In this document: in pieces, positions 55,005-64,000 of the stretch
Numbering within the stretch: position 1 is the stretch's first letter
Layout of the letters: every line of letters starts with the position of its first letter
DNA from: Protea cynaroides
Taxonomy: Eukaryota > Streptophyta > Magnoliopsida > Proteales > Proteaceae
DNA: 64,000 bases
NCBI GenBank assembly: GCA_028583415.1
Contig: CM053269.1
Location: 70,666,896-70,730,895, forward strand
Direction of reading: 5' to 3'
Program-made: the position numbers and the translations under genes
Notes under the pieces: generated by a model
What the model saw: the letters and a program-made list of their open reading frames with translations, nothing else
Databases searched by the model: none
What the model was told of the DNA's origin: nothing

Positions 55005-55598
55005 TAAGGGTGTCAAAATTGGGCGGGCGCGAGCCAGCCCGATAAACCCAGCCCACCGCGACGCGCCTTAATGGACAAGTTTTGGGGCAGTTTCAGACCA
55101 AACCAAGAAGGAACGGAACGGGGAAAGAAAAGAAAAAGCGGAGCGGAAAAAAAAAAAAAAAAACCAAAAAAGGAAGAAAAGCCCCCCCCAGGCCCAATTT
55201 TCTAATTTTAATGGTTTTAAATTTTAATAGATTATGTTACATTATTAGAGTTTACTTCATAATCTAGAAGATTATGTAAATATATAGTTAAAAGATTATG
55301 TTAATTGTTATAGTTTATTAAATTACATACATATGGAAGGAATAATACTAATTTTATAGATAGAAATAATAAAATAGGCTATATATTTTACACATAAAAG
55401 GGGCCCGATAAGCCCGATCAACCCGACCAGCCGAAATCCCCCCCAACCCCAATATCAAACGCTGGACGCGGTTAGTTATTGTGTCCGGGGCCCACCCCAC
55501 TGAACTCTTAATGGACATGTTTTGGGCTGGGCTTATAAATCCCAACACCGGTTTAACCCGGACCGAAACCAACCCAGACCGGCCCGTTGACACCCTTA
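55005..55598. mobile_element. hAT-type MITE with perfect termini and target duplication
   Basis: TAAGGGTGTCAA at the left and TTGACACCCTTA at the right are perfect inverted repeats. GGTAAGAT flanks both ends (54997-55004, 55599-55606). Near each end an AATGGACA(A/T)GTTTTGGG block occurs in inverted or direct form. It belongs to the same family as 53112-53779. Confidence 0.9.
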
Positions 55599-55611
55599 GG
55601 TAAGATTGAGG

Positions 55612-55738
<127 letters not shown>

Positions 55739-56587
55739 ACCTATAACATCTTGAACCCTTAAATGAAAGGATGCCACTAGAGGAAAGGGTAAGGGGGGTT
55801 CGGGGAGCTTTTCACACGCGTGCGCCGAGCCGAGCTGTGCCTGGCCGAGCGGGGCGGGGGCATGGGTGCGGGTCTATCCGTTGGTCGATTTTTTTTGAAG
55901 GGTATGTCTCTACGTATTCAAATACTTAGAGGCATGACATATTTGAATGGGTACATTCGTACCTATATAAATGCAAAGAAGTTTTATCAATATTTATTTT
56001 GTAACTCTGTGATAGTCTTAAATTTACTCTCGAATATACTTTTACTACAATAGGATTGCTGACTCTTTTGTTTCACAGACCCTGTCTAATTCTAGCCTGA
56101 TAGTTTGGTCAGTCCATAAGCCATGGTCGTATGACATGTGTGTCAATCAATCCATGTGCACGTCACGATCTAATGAATGATTTCATTTCTACTAAAAAAA
56201 CAAAAAATACTTTTCTTAGAAATTCATAAGAAAACAATCTCTTTTTGCTACGATCCACCAAGGGGTGTCAATCTAAGGCCCGCATTAGGTAGTCTGACGG
56301 AGCCTGACGGAGAAGCCCAAAACTGGACCGGCCCAATTATTCAAGGTGTCGGGTTTAGATCCGAATCGACTATTAAATGGGCATTCACGGTGCAAGGGTG
56401 TAGCCCGACCGAACTAAGGCAACCCTAAACTCTATATACCTTTAAATTGAGACAACCCTAAAGCTAAAAAAACCTAAAACAATAAGATGTCTCTTAAAAT
56501 TTCATTTCTTGAGTCTGCCACTCGTTTCTTCTGTCATCGCCTTCGTCTACGTGGATGATCACAAGCCCAATAAGAGGCTTAGCGTGA
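55739..56587. other. Intergenic sequence with a possible partial GGGTGTCAA-type MITE (56261-56425)
   Basis: AGGGGTGTCAA at 56261 followed by GGCCCGC-type sequence resembles one MITE end; a clear opposite end is not visible. The rest holds no feature I can support. Confidence 0.4.
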
Positions 56588-56621
56588 GAGCCAAATGAAT
56601 CGAAAGGTTCATGTTTGGTTC
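56588..56621 (+). ncRNA. Group II intron domain V, plastid-derived remnant
   Basis: A 34-nt hairpin starting GAGCC and ending GGTTC, with a GAAA loop and paired AAATGAA/TTCATGTTT arms. That is the length and form of plastid group II domain V. A domain VI-like stretch (GAAGAGATCATAGAAG) follows, then atpF exon 2 sequence, so it is most likely the end of the plastid atpF intron. It is a nuclear copy and not expected to splice. Confidence 0.7.
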
Positions 56622-56639
56622 GGGAAGAGATCATAGAAG

Positions 56640-56766
56640 TTTTAAGGAGATAATCTATTTTCATTGAAAACAGAGGATCTTGGGTACTATTCGAAATTTA
56701 GAAAAACTACATGAAGAGGCCATTGAAAGACTAGAAAAGGCCCGCGCTCGCTTATGGAGAGTAGAA
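56640..56766 (+). pseudogene. atpF: Plastid atpF exon 2 fragment in the nucleus
   Basis: From 56668 the frame reads KQRILGTIRNLEKLHEEAIE followed by RLEKARARLWRVE, matching the start of exon 2 of the plastid ATP synthase subunit b (CF0-I). The preceding bases 56640-56667 correspond to the intron end and the first exon codons but are altered and contain a stop. After 56766 similarity ends. Only about 33 codons remain. With the domain V hairpin it forms one plastid-derived insert of about 180-200 bp. Confidence 0.8.
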
Positions 56767-57772
56767 TGTATCCAACTACATTGCTTATTCTTTTCAATAA
56801 TCCATATTTGTAGCAATGAATATTGTTCCTCTCCAAAATGATATATAATTTTGATTAAAAAAATCTATGATTAGTTTATAACTTGAGAATAATTATGGAT
56901 TCGAAATCCAATAAGAGTCTTTTACAATCGCACAAGAAAATATCTATAACTATATTGGTATTAACTCGTTTATTATCCGTTTAAAGTTCGTTCAACATAA
57001 GCCGGATTATGGAATAGAAACCGATCGATCGAATGTAAATGTGTCCATGCGTGCTTGGTTTTTGAAGCCCGAATATCTAAATAGGCTGGCTGATCACATT
57101 TTGAGGTGTTAAATAATTGAAAATCAATTAGGCCTGACTGGTTGACCCCCCTAAACCAACCCATTGATTTCCATCCAAGATTACAATCATTTATAAATAT
57201 TGAGTTGTGCACTAGTAAATGGCAAAATGCTCCTTACAATCCTTTTCCAAAACCCAAGCAACCTTATTTCATGACCAAAACACATATTTCATACGAAAGA
57301 CCATGGGTGTTTGACATGTTGGAGCCCTATCTGATCCCTTTGAATTCCATATTTCGAAGTTGCAATCAAATCTATTCATTAAAAAGAATCTATTTAATAC
57401 ATTTCCTATGCATCCATAAGTACTATATTGGATTTGGATTAGATTTCGAATCACTCTATATTGATTGACTGCCTCCTTTATATTGTTGCTAACAAATACC
57501 ATTTCTTTTTTCTTTTTTTTTTTTTTTCCAATCATTCCCGCAAGAGATCCAAGCCCTTTTTTTTTGTTAATCTTTCAATAAAATGACTTATTCTCTTCAC
57601 AAAAATTTGTAAGAAGTGGATATTAAGTGGTTTAAGTAGCAGATAATTAGATTTGATTCAAGACTTGACACAAGAATATGAGACTGTGAGACCCATTTGC
57701 CATTAAGATTTAGACTACACCTGGCATGCTCCATGACACCTCATGAAGCTGCACCAAATTATTAGTTTTTGG
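56767..57772. other. Intergenic sequence, no supported gene
   Basis: The open frame at 57142-57468 (108 codons) lacks any recognisable domain and codon character, so I do not call it. Low-complexity T runs lie at 57506-57530. More plastid-like sequence might be hidden here, but I cannot recognise it. Confidence 0.4.
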
Positions 57773-57780
57773 GAGTTCTG

Positions 57781-58021
57781 CGGATTCACATTCTTTCCTC
57801 TAAGAGGTTTGGGAGGAGGGGGACGCCCCCGTTGGAAGGTTGATACGTGCGGTTTTGGTGAATCCGGACCCTCCATCTGAGCCGACACCCCTTATCGGTT
57901 CAACTTGTAGCCTCACGTCGACTTGGATGGAGGGCTCAGATTCACCCGAGTCTCACATGTCGGCCATCCAACGAGGGCATCCCCTTCCCCCCGAATCTCT
58001 GAGAGGAGATGATATGAATCT
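57781..58021. mobile_element. Long inverted-repeat (foldback) element of about 240 bp
   Basis: The left arm (GGATTCACATT, CCTCTAAGAGG, GGGGACGCCCCC, GGTGAATCCGGACCCTCCATC) pairs with the right arm (GGATGGAGGGCTCAGATTCACC, GGGCATCCCC, CTCTGAGAGG, ATATGAATC) over about 100 bp each. The flanks GAGTTCTG (57773-57780) and GAGTTGTG (58022-58029) are an imperfect 8-bp duplication. The open frame across it is a by-product. Confidence 0.75.
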
Positions 58022-58029
58022 GAGTTGTG

Positions 58030-58525
58030 CAAACACGAAACCAAAAATGAATTATATTATTTTTGAAAATTGTTTCGATGTCCAACTGATTATGGTCCAA
58101 TGTCTTAGAAATTTCTTTGAGGCATTCAACTCATGGAACTTGCTTGCATCTGATTTTTTTTTTTTTCCTTTTTGGATGAGTTCTATTTCAAATTATACTA
58201 TTGGGGTGGAGAGGGAACAAATACATATACGAGAGGAGATTTTTCCCACATTGGCTGAAAAAGTCTCTTTCTAAAAAATATATAATTTTTTTTTCTTAAT
58301 GTGAACGGGCTTTTTTTTTTTTGGGTAAAATTGTAAATGGAATTTGTAATCATAAAATCTTTACGGGTAACTTTATCAATAATTTCCATAGTGCAAAGAT
58401 CAAGAAATTAAGCAAATCAACACTTGAGAACAAAAAATTTGTTCTCATATTTATTCATTATTATTCATGTTTAGATTTCAGACATAGATCACGGGATCAT
58501 CAACTGAAAGCACAACGAAAGAAAC
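58030..58525. other. Downstream flank of the small Cys-rich gene
   Basis: AT-rich sequence with T runs (58158-58167, 58309-58321). It includes the likely 3' untranslated region of the minus-strand gene. No other feature is supported. Confidence 0.4.
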
Positions 58526-59284
58526 CTAAAGTTTGGTCACAGGTTTGTCCTCACCATTACATTGGATGAGGCATTTTCCATTTGTACATGTCGTATAGTG
58601 ACAATCAGGGGGAGCAACAGCCTGACGTGTACAATCTTCAAGGGTGGCACACTTAAGTTCACTACCGGGAGCAGCAGCCAGACGTGTACAATCTTCAAGG
58701 GTGGCACACTTGAATTCATTAGTCTTTCCCTCACTATTAGACAACAAAATGCATTTTTCACCCACACATCCAATTTTACGATTAGTTGCTTCCACTACAG
58801 CCTCTGCATATCAAGCAACAAAAACCCATCATGCATTTGAAATAAGCAACAATTCTCCATTTTCAAACGTAGTGGAGAAGGAATTGAAGTTAAAATAATT
58901 TTCACTGATAAAACAAAGTTAAAATAGATTCAAATAAAATGGAGGCAAGAAGATCATAGATCAAAGAAATCGACGGACATAGAGTTGAGACATGTTAGTA
59001 TCCTTAATTCTTAAATAGGATTATATTTATGTATTTTGCTCAATGGATGTCGGCACATCAAAGTGTAAGATACCTGATTTGCCAATTAGAAAAATTTTTG
59101 CCCAAAATAAAATAAAAAAATAAAACTTTTCAATGGAACGTTAGATTTTACAGTTTTTACTTATCATTTCACAATGTATAGATATTTGGAACTAAAATTT
59201 ACATAAAAAAAATGAAAGAGAAAGAAAATGAGACCAACCAATTGCAATAACCGAAAGTAAGACTAAGAAAACTGCCTTCTTCAT
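58526..59284 (-). CDS. Small secreted cysteine-rich protein, two exons
   Basis: Exon 1 (59284-59239) starts MKKAVFLVLLSVIAI, a typical signal peptide; the donor is G/GTTGGT. Exon 2 (58803-58526) follows an acceptor ATATGCAG and is in phase. The joined protein is 107 residues. The mature part has ten Cys: C-x4-C, two copies of a 19-residue unit containing KCATLEDCTR, then C-x4-C-x4-C-x3-C. A TATA box lies 65 bp upstream of the ATG. The secretion signal and Cys pattern suggest a defence or signalling peptide, but I recognise no named family and infer no target. Exon 1, promoter and most of the intron are duplicated at 60985-61490. Confidence 0.65.
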
Positions 59285-59348
59285 AGCTTTCTTGAATAGA
59301 AGGAGACTTGCAATATAGTGTTGGGATATTTGGATTGTAGGCCAGCCA

Positions 59349-59356
59349 TTTTTATA
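59349..59356 (-). promoter_or_regulatory. TATA box of the Cys-rich gene
   Basis: CTATAAAAATGG on the minus strand, about 65 bp before the start codon, giving a short 5' untranslated region. In the duplicated copy the matching site reads TTACAAAAATGG, so the box is lost. Confidence 0.55.
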
Positions 59357-59698
59357 GGGATTGTAGGCGCCTCAATTATGACAACTTACTTTCTTAAAAA
59401 ATTATGATAATAAATTCAAAATTATTCAATAATAATAAATTTAATAATAATAATCTTAAGGGAAAATTACACAGACACCCCCTCTACTGTTATGAAATGA
59501 ACAGAACTATCCTGCTTTTTCAAAAGTTACACAGAATACCCCTATAATGATGCTATCATACAATCTCACCCCTACCGTTAGTTTCAACTTAACGGCAGAA
59601 GCTCACTTTTTTTTAAGACGAAAATACCCTTACTAAGGGTAAAATACAACTTCAATCCCCCTGTTCCTCTCCCGGTCGAGAAGATGATGTTCAACCAG

Positions 59699-59849
59699 TG
59701 CCCTAAGTATGGTATGGCATCTGTCTGTGGCCGGAGAAGAGACATGGAAGATGCAGTCTATATCCATCTCTCATTTTGCCGGCGGGATAGTCTCTTTCCC
59801 TCGGGATTGCATTTCTTCGGCGTTTATTCATTTCGCGATTCAACCGCGT
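59699..59849 (+). pseudogene. Captured protein phosphatase 2C fragment (clade A type)
   Basis: The frame reads PKYGMASVCGRRRDMEDAVY, IHLSFCRRDSLFPSGLHFFG and VYSFRDSTA before TAA. VCGRRRDMEDAV with the following HFFGVYDGHG-like position is the start of the catalytic domain of ABI1/HAB/AHG3-type PP2Cs; here DGHG is replaced, so the metal-binding Asp is lost. The following sequence on the minus strand (59860-59950) is Arg/Ser-rich and could come from the same gene's N-terminus, inverted. Confidence 0.8.
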
Positions 59850-60004
59850 AAAACCTAAATCATTTCGATTGCTTGAAGCTACGATCGATTGAATACTAAA
59901 CTTGCTTCTGCCACTGCTGCTTCTGCTTCTGCGTTCATGTCGTCGTCGTCGTCGTTCTGGATTGAATACTAAATTTGGAGAAATAAAGAGGAACACCTAA
60001 TATA

Positions 60005-60370
60005 TTTTTTAGGAAAAAAGGAAAGAAGGTTCAGGGAAACCCTTGTTGATCTCTGCCGAGGTAGCCGCTTCCATGGCTCAAGAACAGAGTCTCTGTATTT
60101 GGAAGGTAATACTTGGTTTCTCCCACGCTTGGACCTCACAACAGGTGAGATGTCCTCGAAACCATCGTATAATTCGAACATCCAACACCGATTCCGTTTT
60201 GATTTGCAACCGACCTGTTCATTCGTCTCCGTTTCTGCTTCGGCTCTCATTTGAGAGTCTCCTGACGCTTCGTGTATCAGTCCACCTTTCTCGCTTGATG
60301 TCTTTGGCTCTGATTCTTCGTCTTCGAAGTTTCCAGAAATCAATCTCGCCGCTTCTACAAGCAGACCCAA
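60005..60370 (-). pseudogene. Second captured exon-like fragment, unassigned
   Basis: A 133-codon frame on the minus strand, with an acidic N-terminal half (GNFEDEESEPKTSSEKGG) and a basic stretch KSKRNRCWMFELYDG, SKRGRNQVLPSKYRDSVLEP. The last motif faintly recalls the N-terminal region of plant trithorax-like (ATX3/4/5) proteins, but that is memory-based and weak. Its length and composition suggest a captured exon more than chance. Confidence 0.4.
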
Positions 60371-60729
60371 ATAACCGTCGTTTTGTTTTCTTCACTCGGA
60401 AATAATCTGCTTTCTTCTCCTTTTGGCGACGACGACATGAACGTGGGTGTCGCTGGCGAGACTTCTGACAAATCGTGCTTAAAAAAAAGTGTAATTTCAC
60501 CCTTAGTAAGGGTATTTTCGTCTTAAAAAAAAAGTGAGCCTCTGCCGTTAAGTTGAAACTAACGGTAGGGGTGAGATTGTATGATAGCATCATTATAGGG
60601 GTATTCTGTGTAACTTTTGAAAAAGCAGGATAGTGTTGTGTAATTTCACTACAGTAGAAGGGGTGTCTGTGTAATTTATCCTAATCTTAATAATAATTAA
60701 ATAGTAGTAATAACAATTTTAATTTTTTC

Positions 60730-60730
<1 letters not shown>

Positions 60731-60777
<47 letters not shown>

Positions 60778-60782
60778 GTAAT
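60731..60782. repeat. (TAA)n microsatellite
   Basis: About 17 TAA/ATA units, right of the Pack-MULE. Confidence 0.95.
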
Positions 60783-60984
60783 AAATAAATAAATTAATTA
60801 ATTAATAAATTAATAAAATAAATTAATATCCACTGAATTAAAGATGGAATTAAAAAGGTAATAAATTTTAAAAGGAACCATAAGAGACAATTTTAAAACA
60901 CATGGCATATAAGGAACATAAAGGTCATGAGTGATACGAAGTATAAATATAACTTAAAGAATTAAAAGAGATATTTTTATTGAA

Positions 60985-61490
60985 GTTAAAATAGATTTTA
61001 CTGATAAAAAAAAGTTAAAATAGATTCAAATAAAATGGAGGGAAGAAGTTCCTAGATCAAAGAAATCAACGAACATAGAGTTGAGATAGGTTATCATCCT
61101 TAATTCATAAATAGGGTTATATTTTATATATTTTGGTCAATGGATGTTGACGCGTCATAGTGTAAGGAACCTAATTTTTCAATCAGAAAAACTTTTGCCT
61201 AAAATTAAATAAAAATAAAGTAAAACTTTTCAATGAAATGTTTGATTTTACAATTTTTACTTCACGGTGTCTAGATATTTGGAACTAAAATTTACATACA
61301 AAAAGAAAGAGAAAGAGAAAGAGACCAATCAATTGCAATAAACAAAAGTAGGACTAAGAAAACTGCCTTCTTCATAGCTTTCTTGAATAGAAGGAGACCT
61401 GCAATATAATTTGCCTTGCAAACTTTAAATTTGATCACCTGAAAGTACAATTGTGTTGAGATATTTGGATTGTAGGCTAGCCATTTTTGT
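60985..61490 (-). pseudogene. Orphan copy of the Cys-rich gene's promoter, exon 1 and intron
   Basis: It matches 58885-59375 in the same orientation. The start codon and signal peptide remain (ATG at 61375, MKKAVFLVLLLFIAI), but the donor G/GTTGGT has become G/ATTGGT, the TATA box is changed, an extra segment of about 50 bp sits upstream of the ATG, and exon 2 is absent. It cannot make the mature peptide. Confidence 0.75.
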
Positions 61491-62035
61491 AAGGATGACT
61501 TGTGTCAAATAAGGAAACAAATTTCCATTAACATGCCAATTTTATCCATGCCAGAGATGTAGGGATTCTACTATTGTATTTAATTATAAGATCTGTTAGA
61601 AAGATGTGATCTAAAATCCAATGATCTTAGCTCCATCTCACCTTAAAAATAAGAAAGATTTTAGATAAGATTCTTCCATTCACAGCCTTCACGCATCAGA
61701 TTTGGATTATGCTATTCACACATTGGATGTGGATTATGCTAGATTTTGTGTACATTCCATAGACAGTGTAAGTTATAACGGATGTGGATCATGCTAGATT
61801 TTGTGTACATTCTACATACACTGTATGTTTACCCAAGAATCGAAAAAGAAAATTTAGAAAGAAAGTACAGGTAATACCTGGTACCATTTGTTGCCACTCT
61901 CCAATGTCTACTAGTCATCTATATAGTTGGTTGTCAAGAGGATCTATCCCATTGATTCTAGAGGAAGCCAGCCAAAGCTAACAAGAAACAACCAGGTGTT
62001 GGGTATAGAACCCGAACAATCCATGGGAACCCGCC
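61491..62035. other. Intergenic sequence with a short direct repeat
   Basis: ATGCTAGATTTTGTGTACAT occurs at about 61736 and 61790, within a duplicated unit of about 54-60 bp (61720-61830). I see no gene. Confidence 0.5.
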
Positions 62036-62460
62036 CGCCACTGGAAATTTTTGGCAACAATGTTCATTTTTGGCAATGGAAATTTTCCATCTTCAAAAAG
62101 AGGTTTCCGTCGTTGTTTATATTTACCAACGGATCAGTTTCCGTCGTATATTTCAGTTGCGTAGCTGCCGTGGGTATAAATTGACATTTTTCCCAATGGA
62201 AAATAAATCCCCGTGGTTAAAACATTATATTTTTAGTCACGGAAGTAGAGTTCCTGTGGTTGAAGTTGTTGATATTTACCGACGGTAATAAATTTCCCGT
62301 CGGTAAAAATGTCTATAATTACCAACGTGCTACGTATTCCTGTGGAGTATAATACTACATTTTCTGAATTTCCGTGGGTATAAATGTGTATATTTACCAA
62401 CGGAAAATATTTTACCGTCGGTAAAAATAATAATTTTTTTAAACAAAATTTTTCTAGGTG
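62036..62460. repeat. Block of TTACCGACGG-type repeats, possible CACTA subterminal region
   Basis: TTTACC(G/A)ACGG and CCGTCGGTAAA recur in both orientations (near 62127, 62275, 62297, 62395, 62417), with intervening CCGT(G/C)G(G/T) variants. It starts near CACTGGAAATTTTTGGC, which is only loosely like a CACTA terminus. No matching right end lies in the window. Confidence 0.4.
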
Positions 62461-62469
62461 GTATCCATA

Positions 62470-62575
62470 CTGAAATATTCCTGTCATAAAGACCAAAAAC
62501 TATATATCCTATCATAAAGACCGAAAGCTATATATCCTATCATAAAAACTGAAAACAATATATCCTATCATAAAA
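62470..62575. repeat. Tandem repeat, unit about 30 bp, 3-4 copies
   Basis: TATATCCTATCATAAAGACC and variants recur at about 62502, 62532 and 62562. Confidence 0.85.
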
Positions 62576-64000
62576 ACACAGGCAAAACATAGAAGACTAG
62601 GAACTCTCCCAAGTCCTAGAGCTATGAGGGAGAATCCTAATCAAACTAGCAACTGAAAACTAGAAGAAAATAGATTCCAAGTGAATTGAAATTTATAACT
62701 GATATTCCAACCTTTACAAGGAAAATAAGCTAAGTTTAAAAAAAAAAGCATTATATATACAGTCCAAACTAAAAAAAAAAAATGCTTTGAATAACTAACA
62801 TTCCAAAAAAACCCTGCACCACCCCTAGTAGTAAGCAAGCACACGAGCTCAAACCAACTCAGCCACCTGGTCTACATTTACATCCATGAATAAGCAGAAA
62901 AAATATTAACGAGAAATGGTGTATCGGTAGATAGAAATAGATACAGTCACCATTTGACCAGAAAGTTGCACTCTTCGAGGTACCTTACTAAAAATAGGAA
63001 CAGGTGTAACCCTAAGTGCAAGACAACTAATGGTGTATACCATTTAGTTTGCAAAAATAAATAAAATAAAATACAAGAGAGAGACTTCATGAAAATGATC
63101 TGAATTTTGATCCCAATTTCTTTCATCATTTCATATATCAATTACCTAGATAATCCTGTTTTGCATGTAATCCATAACAGAAAAAGAGTACATTTATTTA
63201 ATTTTTATACTGAAACCTTGAAGATACATGCATCATGAACTTGTTATCCACAACAATATTTAAGTCTAGTAGCTTGGACCACATTAAGAGTTTGTAGAAG
63301 AAACTCCAATGAAGTAATTCAGAACATCACCAATCGAATCGAAGACCAATACAACAGCACTTAACATTTTTCCTTTTCAATTGCCAATGGTAGTTTGCGA
63401 CCATCTAGATCCAAAATGAAACAATGCAGGTCTACAGAAAGACCATCATATGCATTTTCAACAAAATCTAGCAGCTTGGTTGCACACACATTCAACTATC
63501 ATAAGTCATCAGAAAATAAAGATTGCAGTTTGCTTATCATTTGTTTATGCTTATTATTCTAATGCAAGCTACTGCTCAAAAGCAGGATTGGGGTTTTTGA
63601 ATGGTAAGAAAAGGAGAGTTTGAAAATGACCCAAATGAATTTGCATAGGTCTCTGTAATTTTGGTTCCTTCCATTGGGAATGCTCTAATTGGGGCTGGCT
63701 TTTAGTGCTTATGCATCATCATGATTTTTACCACTGCATTTGATATGCAGAAAGATGATTCTACTCACTTTTCAATTCTAGATTCCCTACCTTGGTTGCA
63801 AAATGTGCTAGTGTAAATATAAGAGATGATATATAGATTACTAAACTAACTAGGATACTTGGATGAGTTGTATTCCTTGCACAGACCAAGTTGTATCTGG
63901 AGATGCTAGCATGACATTTCTTGAAAATACACAATGACTACGCTATGCTAAATAAAAGAGTATATCATCAGCTTGCTACCAGATCTTATTGGGGTATAAC
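62576..64000. other. Intergenic or intronic sequence, no supported gene
   Basis: A minus-strand frame at about 63044-62916 (VYTISCLALRVTPVPIFSKV) has protein-like composition but no recognisable domain, and ORFs here are short. This could be the interior of a DNA transposon or an intron of a gene beyond the window. I cannot tell which. Confidence 0.35.

Larger units (their letters stand above)
59460..60681. mobile_element. Pack-MULE: Mutator-like element with captured gene fragments
   Basis: Terminal inverted repeats of about 185 bp (59460-59648 and 60490-60681) are almost identical, beginning GGGAAAATTACACAGACACC and, on the other strand, GGATAAATTACACAGACACC. The 9-bp duplication TAATCTTAA is perfect (59451-59459, 60682-60690). 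Long TIRs and a 9-bp duplication are Mutator hallmarks. There is no transposase. The 840-bp interior is GC-richer than its surroundings and contains a PP2C piece and at least one other exon-like piece on the opposite strand. Confidence 0.9.

Noticed and set aside
54775..55056. 93-codon minus-strand ORF at the edge of the MITE
   Set aside because: It crosses the MITE terminus and its target duplication and shows no domain.
57142..57468. 108-codon ORF next to the plastid fragment, considered as a plastid gene
   Set aside because: I could not match it to any plastid or mitochondrial protein and the composition is not distinctive.
59703..59996. 97-codon minus-strand ORF across the PP2C fragment
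   Set aside because: The PP2C signal is clearly on the plus strand here; the Arg-rich minus frame may include an inverted N-terminal piece but is not a gene as read.
60219..60593. 124-codon minus-strand ORF running into the Pack-MULE TIR
   Set aside because: It overlaps the better frame at 60005-60370 in another phase and extends into terminal repeat sequence.

Overview
This window comes from a repeat-rich nuclear chromosome of a flowering plant. The evidence is nested Ty3/gypsy elements of plant-specific lineages (Ogre, Tekay-type chromovirus, Tat/Retand-like), a plant LINE, hAT-type and foldback MITEs, a Mutator-like element carrying a piece of a plant PP2C gene, and a plastid atpF fragment. 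I cannot name the species. No rRNA, tRNA or CRISPR locus is visible, and only one short stretch near the right end looks like an ordinary host gene.

Left part (1-37.9 kb): an Ogre-type LTR (990-6354) has a polypurine tract and 3' tandem repeats on its left and a primer-binding site, gag and protease on its right, so it appears shared by two elements in tandem. The Ogre pol region is split at 10674/37245 by a Tekay-type chromovirus, element B, on the minus strand (10675-37244, target duplication GTCCC). B is itself interrupted twice: by a related full-length chromovirus, element A, on the plus strand (14402-26620, duplication TCCTA) between RNase H and integrase, and by a solo LTR (32110-34419, duplication GATGT) in its antisense accessory ORF. 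All gag and pol frames are broken. The accessory antisense ORF of A (416 aa) is intact.

Middle part (37.9-50.5 kb): a truncated A-type LTR is fused to the Ogre pol stump and to a 3'-truncated Tat-lineage element C (minus). Then come an inverted Ogre LTR fragment, a decayed LINE ending in poly(A) and interrupted by a CCA-rich insert, a small foldback MITE, and a solo B-type LTR (48162-50451, duplication TGAAC).

Right part (50.5-64 kb): AT-rich intergenic DNA with hAT-type MITEs, a plastid-derived piece (group II intron domain V plus the start of atpF exon 2), a long inverted repeat, a two-exon gene for a small secreted cysteine-rich protein (minus), a Pack-MULE (59460-60681, duplication TAATCTTAA), an orphan duplicate of the small gene's promoter and signal-peptide exon, and a GACGG-rich repeat block that may be CACTA-derived.

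The most unusual signal is a short exon-like reading frame inside the Tekay-type LTRs. All seven LTR copies or fragments carry the same 134-nt segment, always open and always ending in a Cys-x-Cys-x2-Cys tail, although they belong to two diverged families and the surrounding gag/pol is decayed. In family A it is preceded by a TATA box and two exon-like blocks with good splice consensus, so each LTR could be a self-contained spliced mini-gene.
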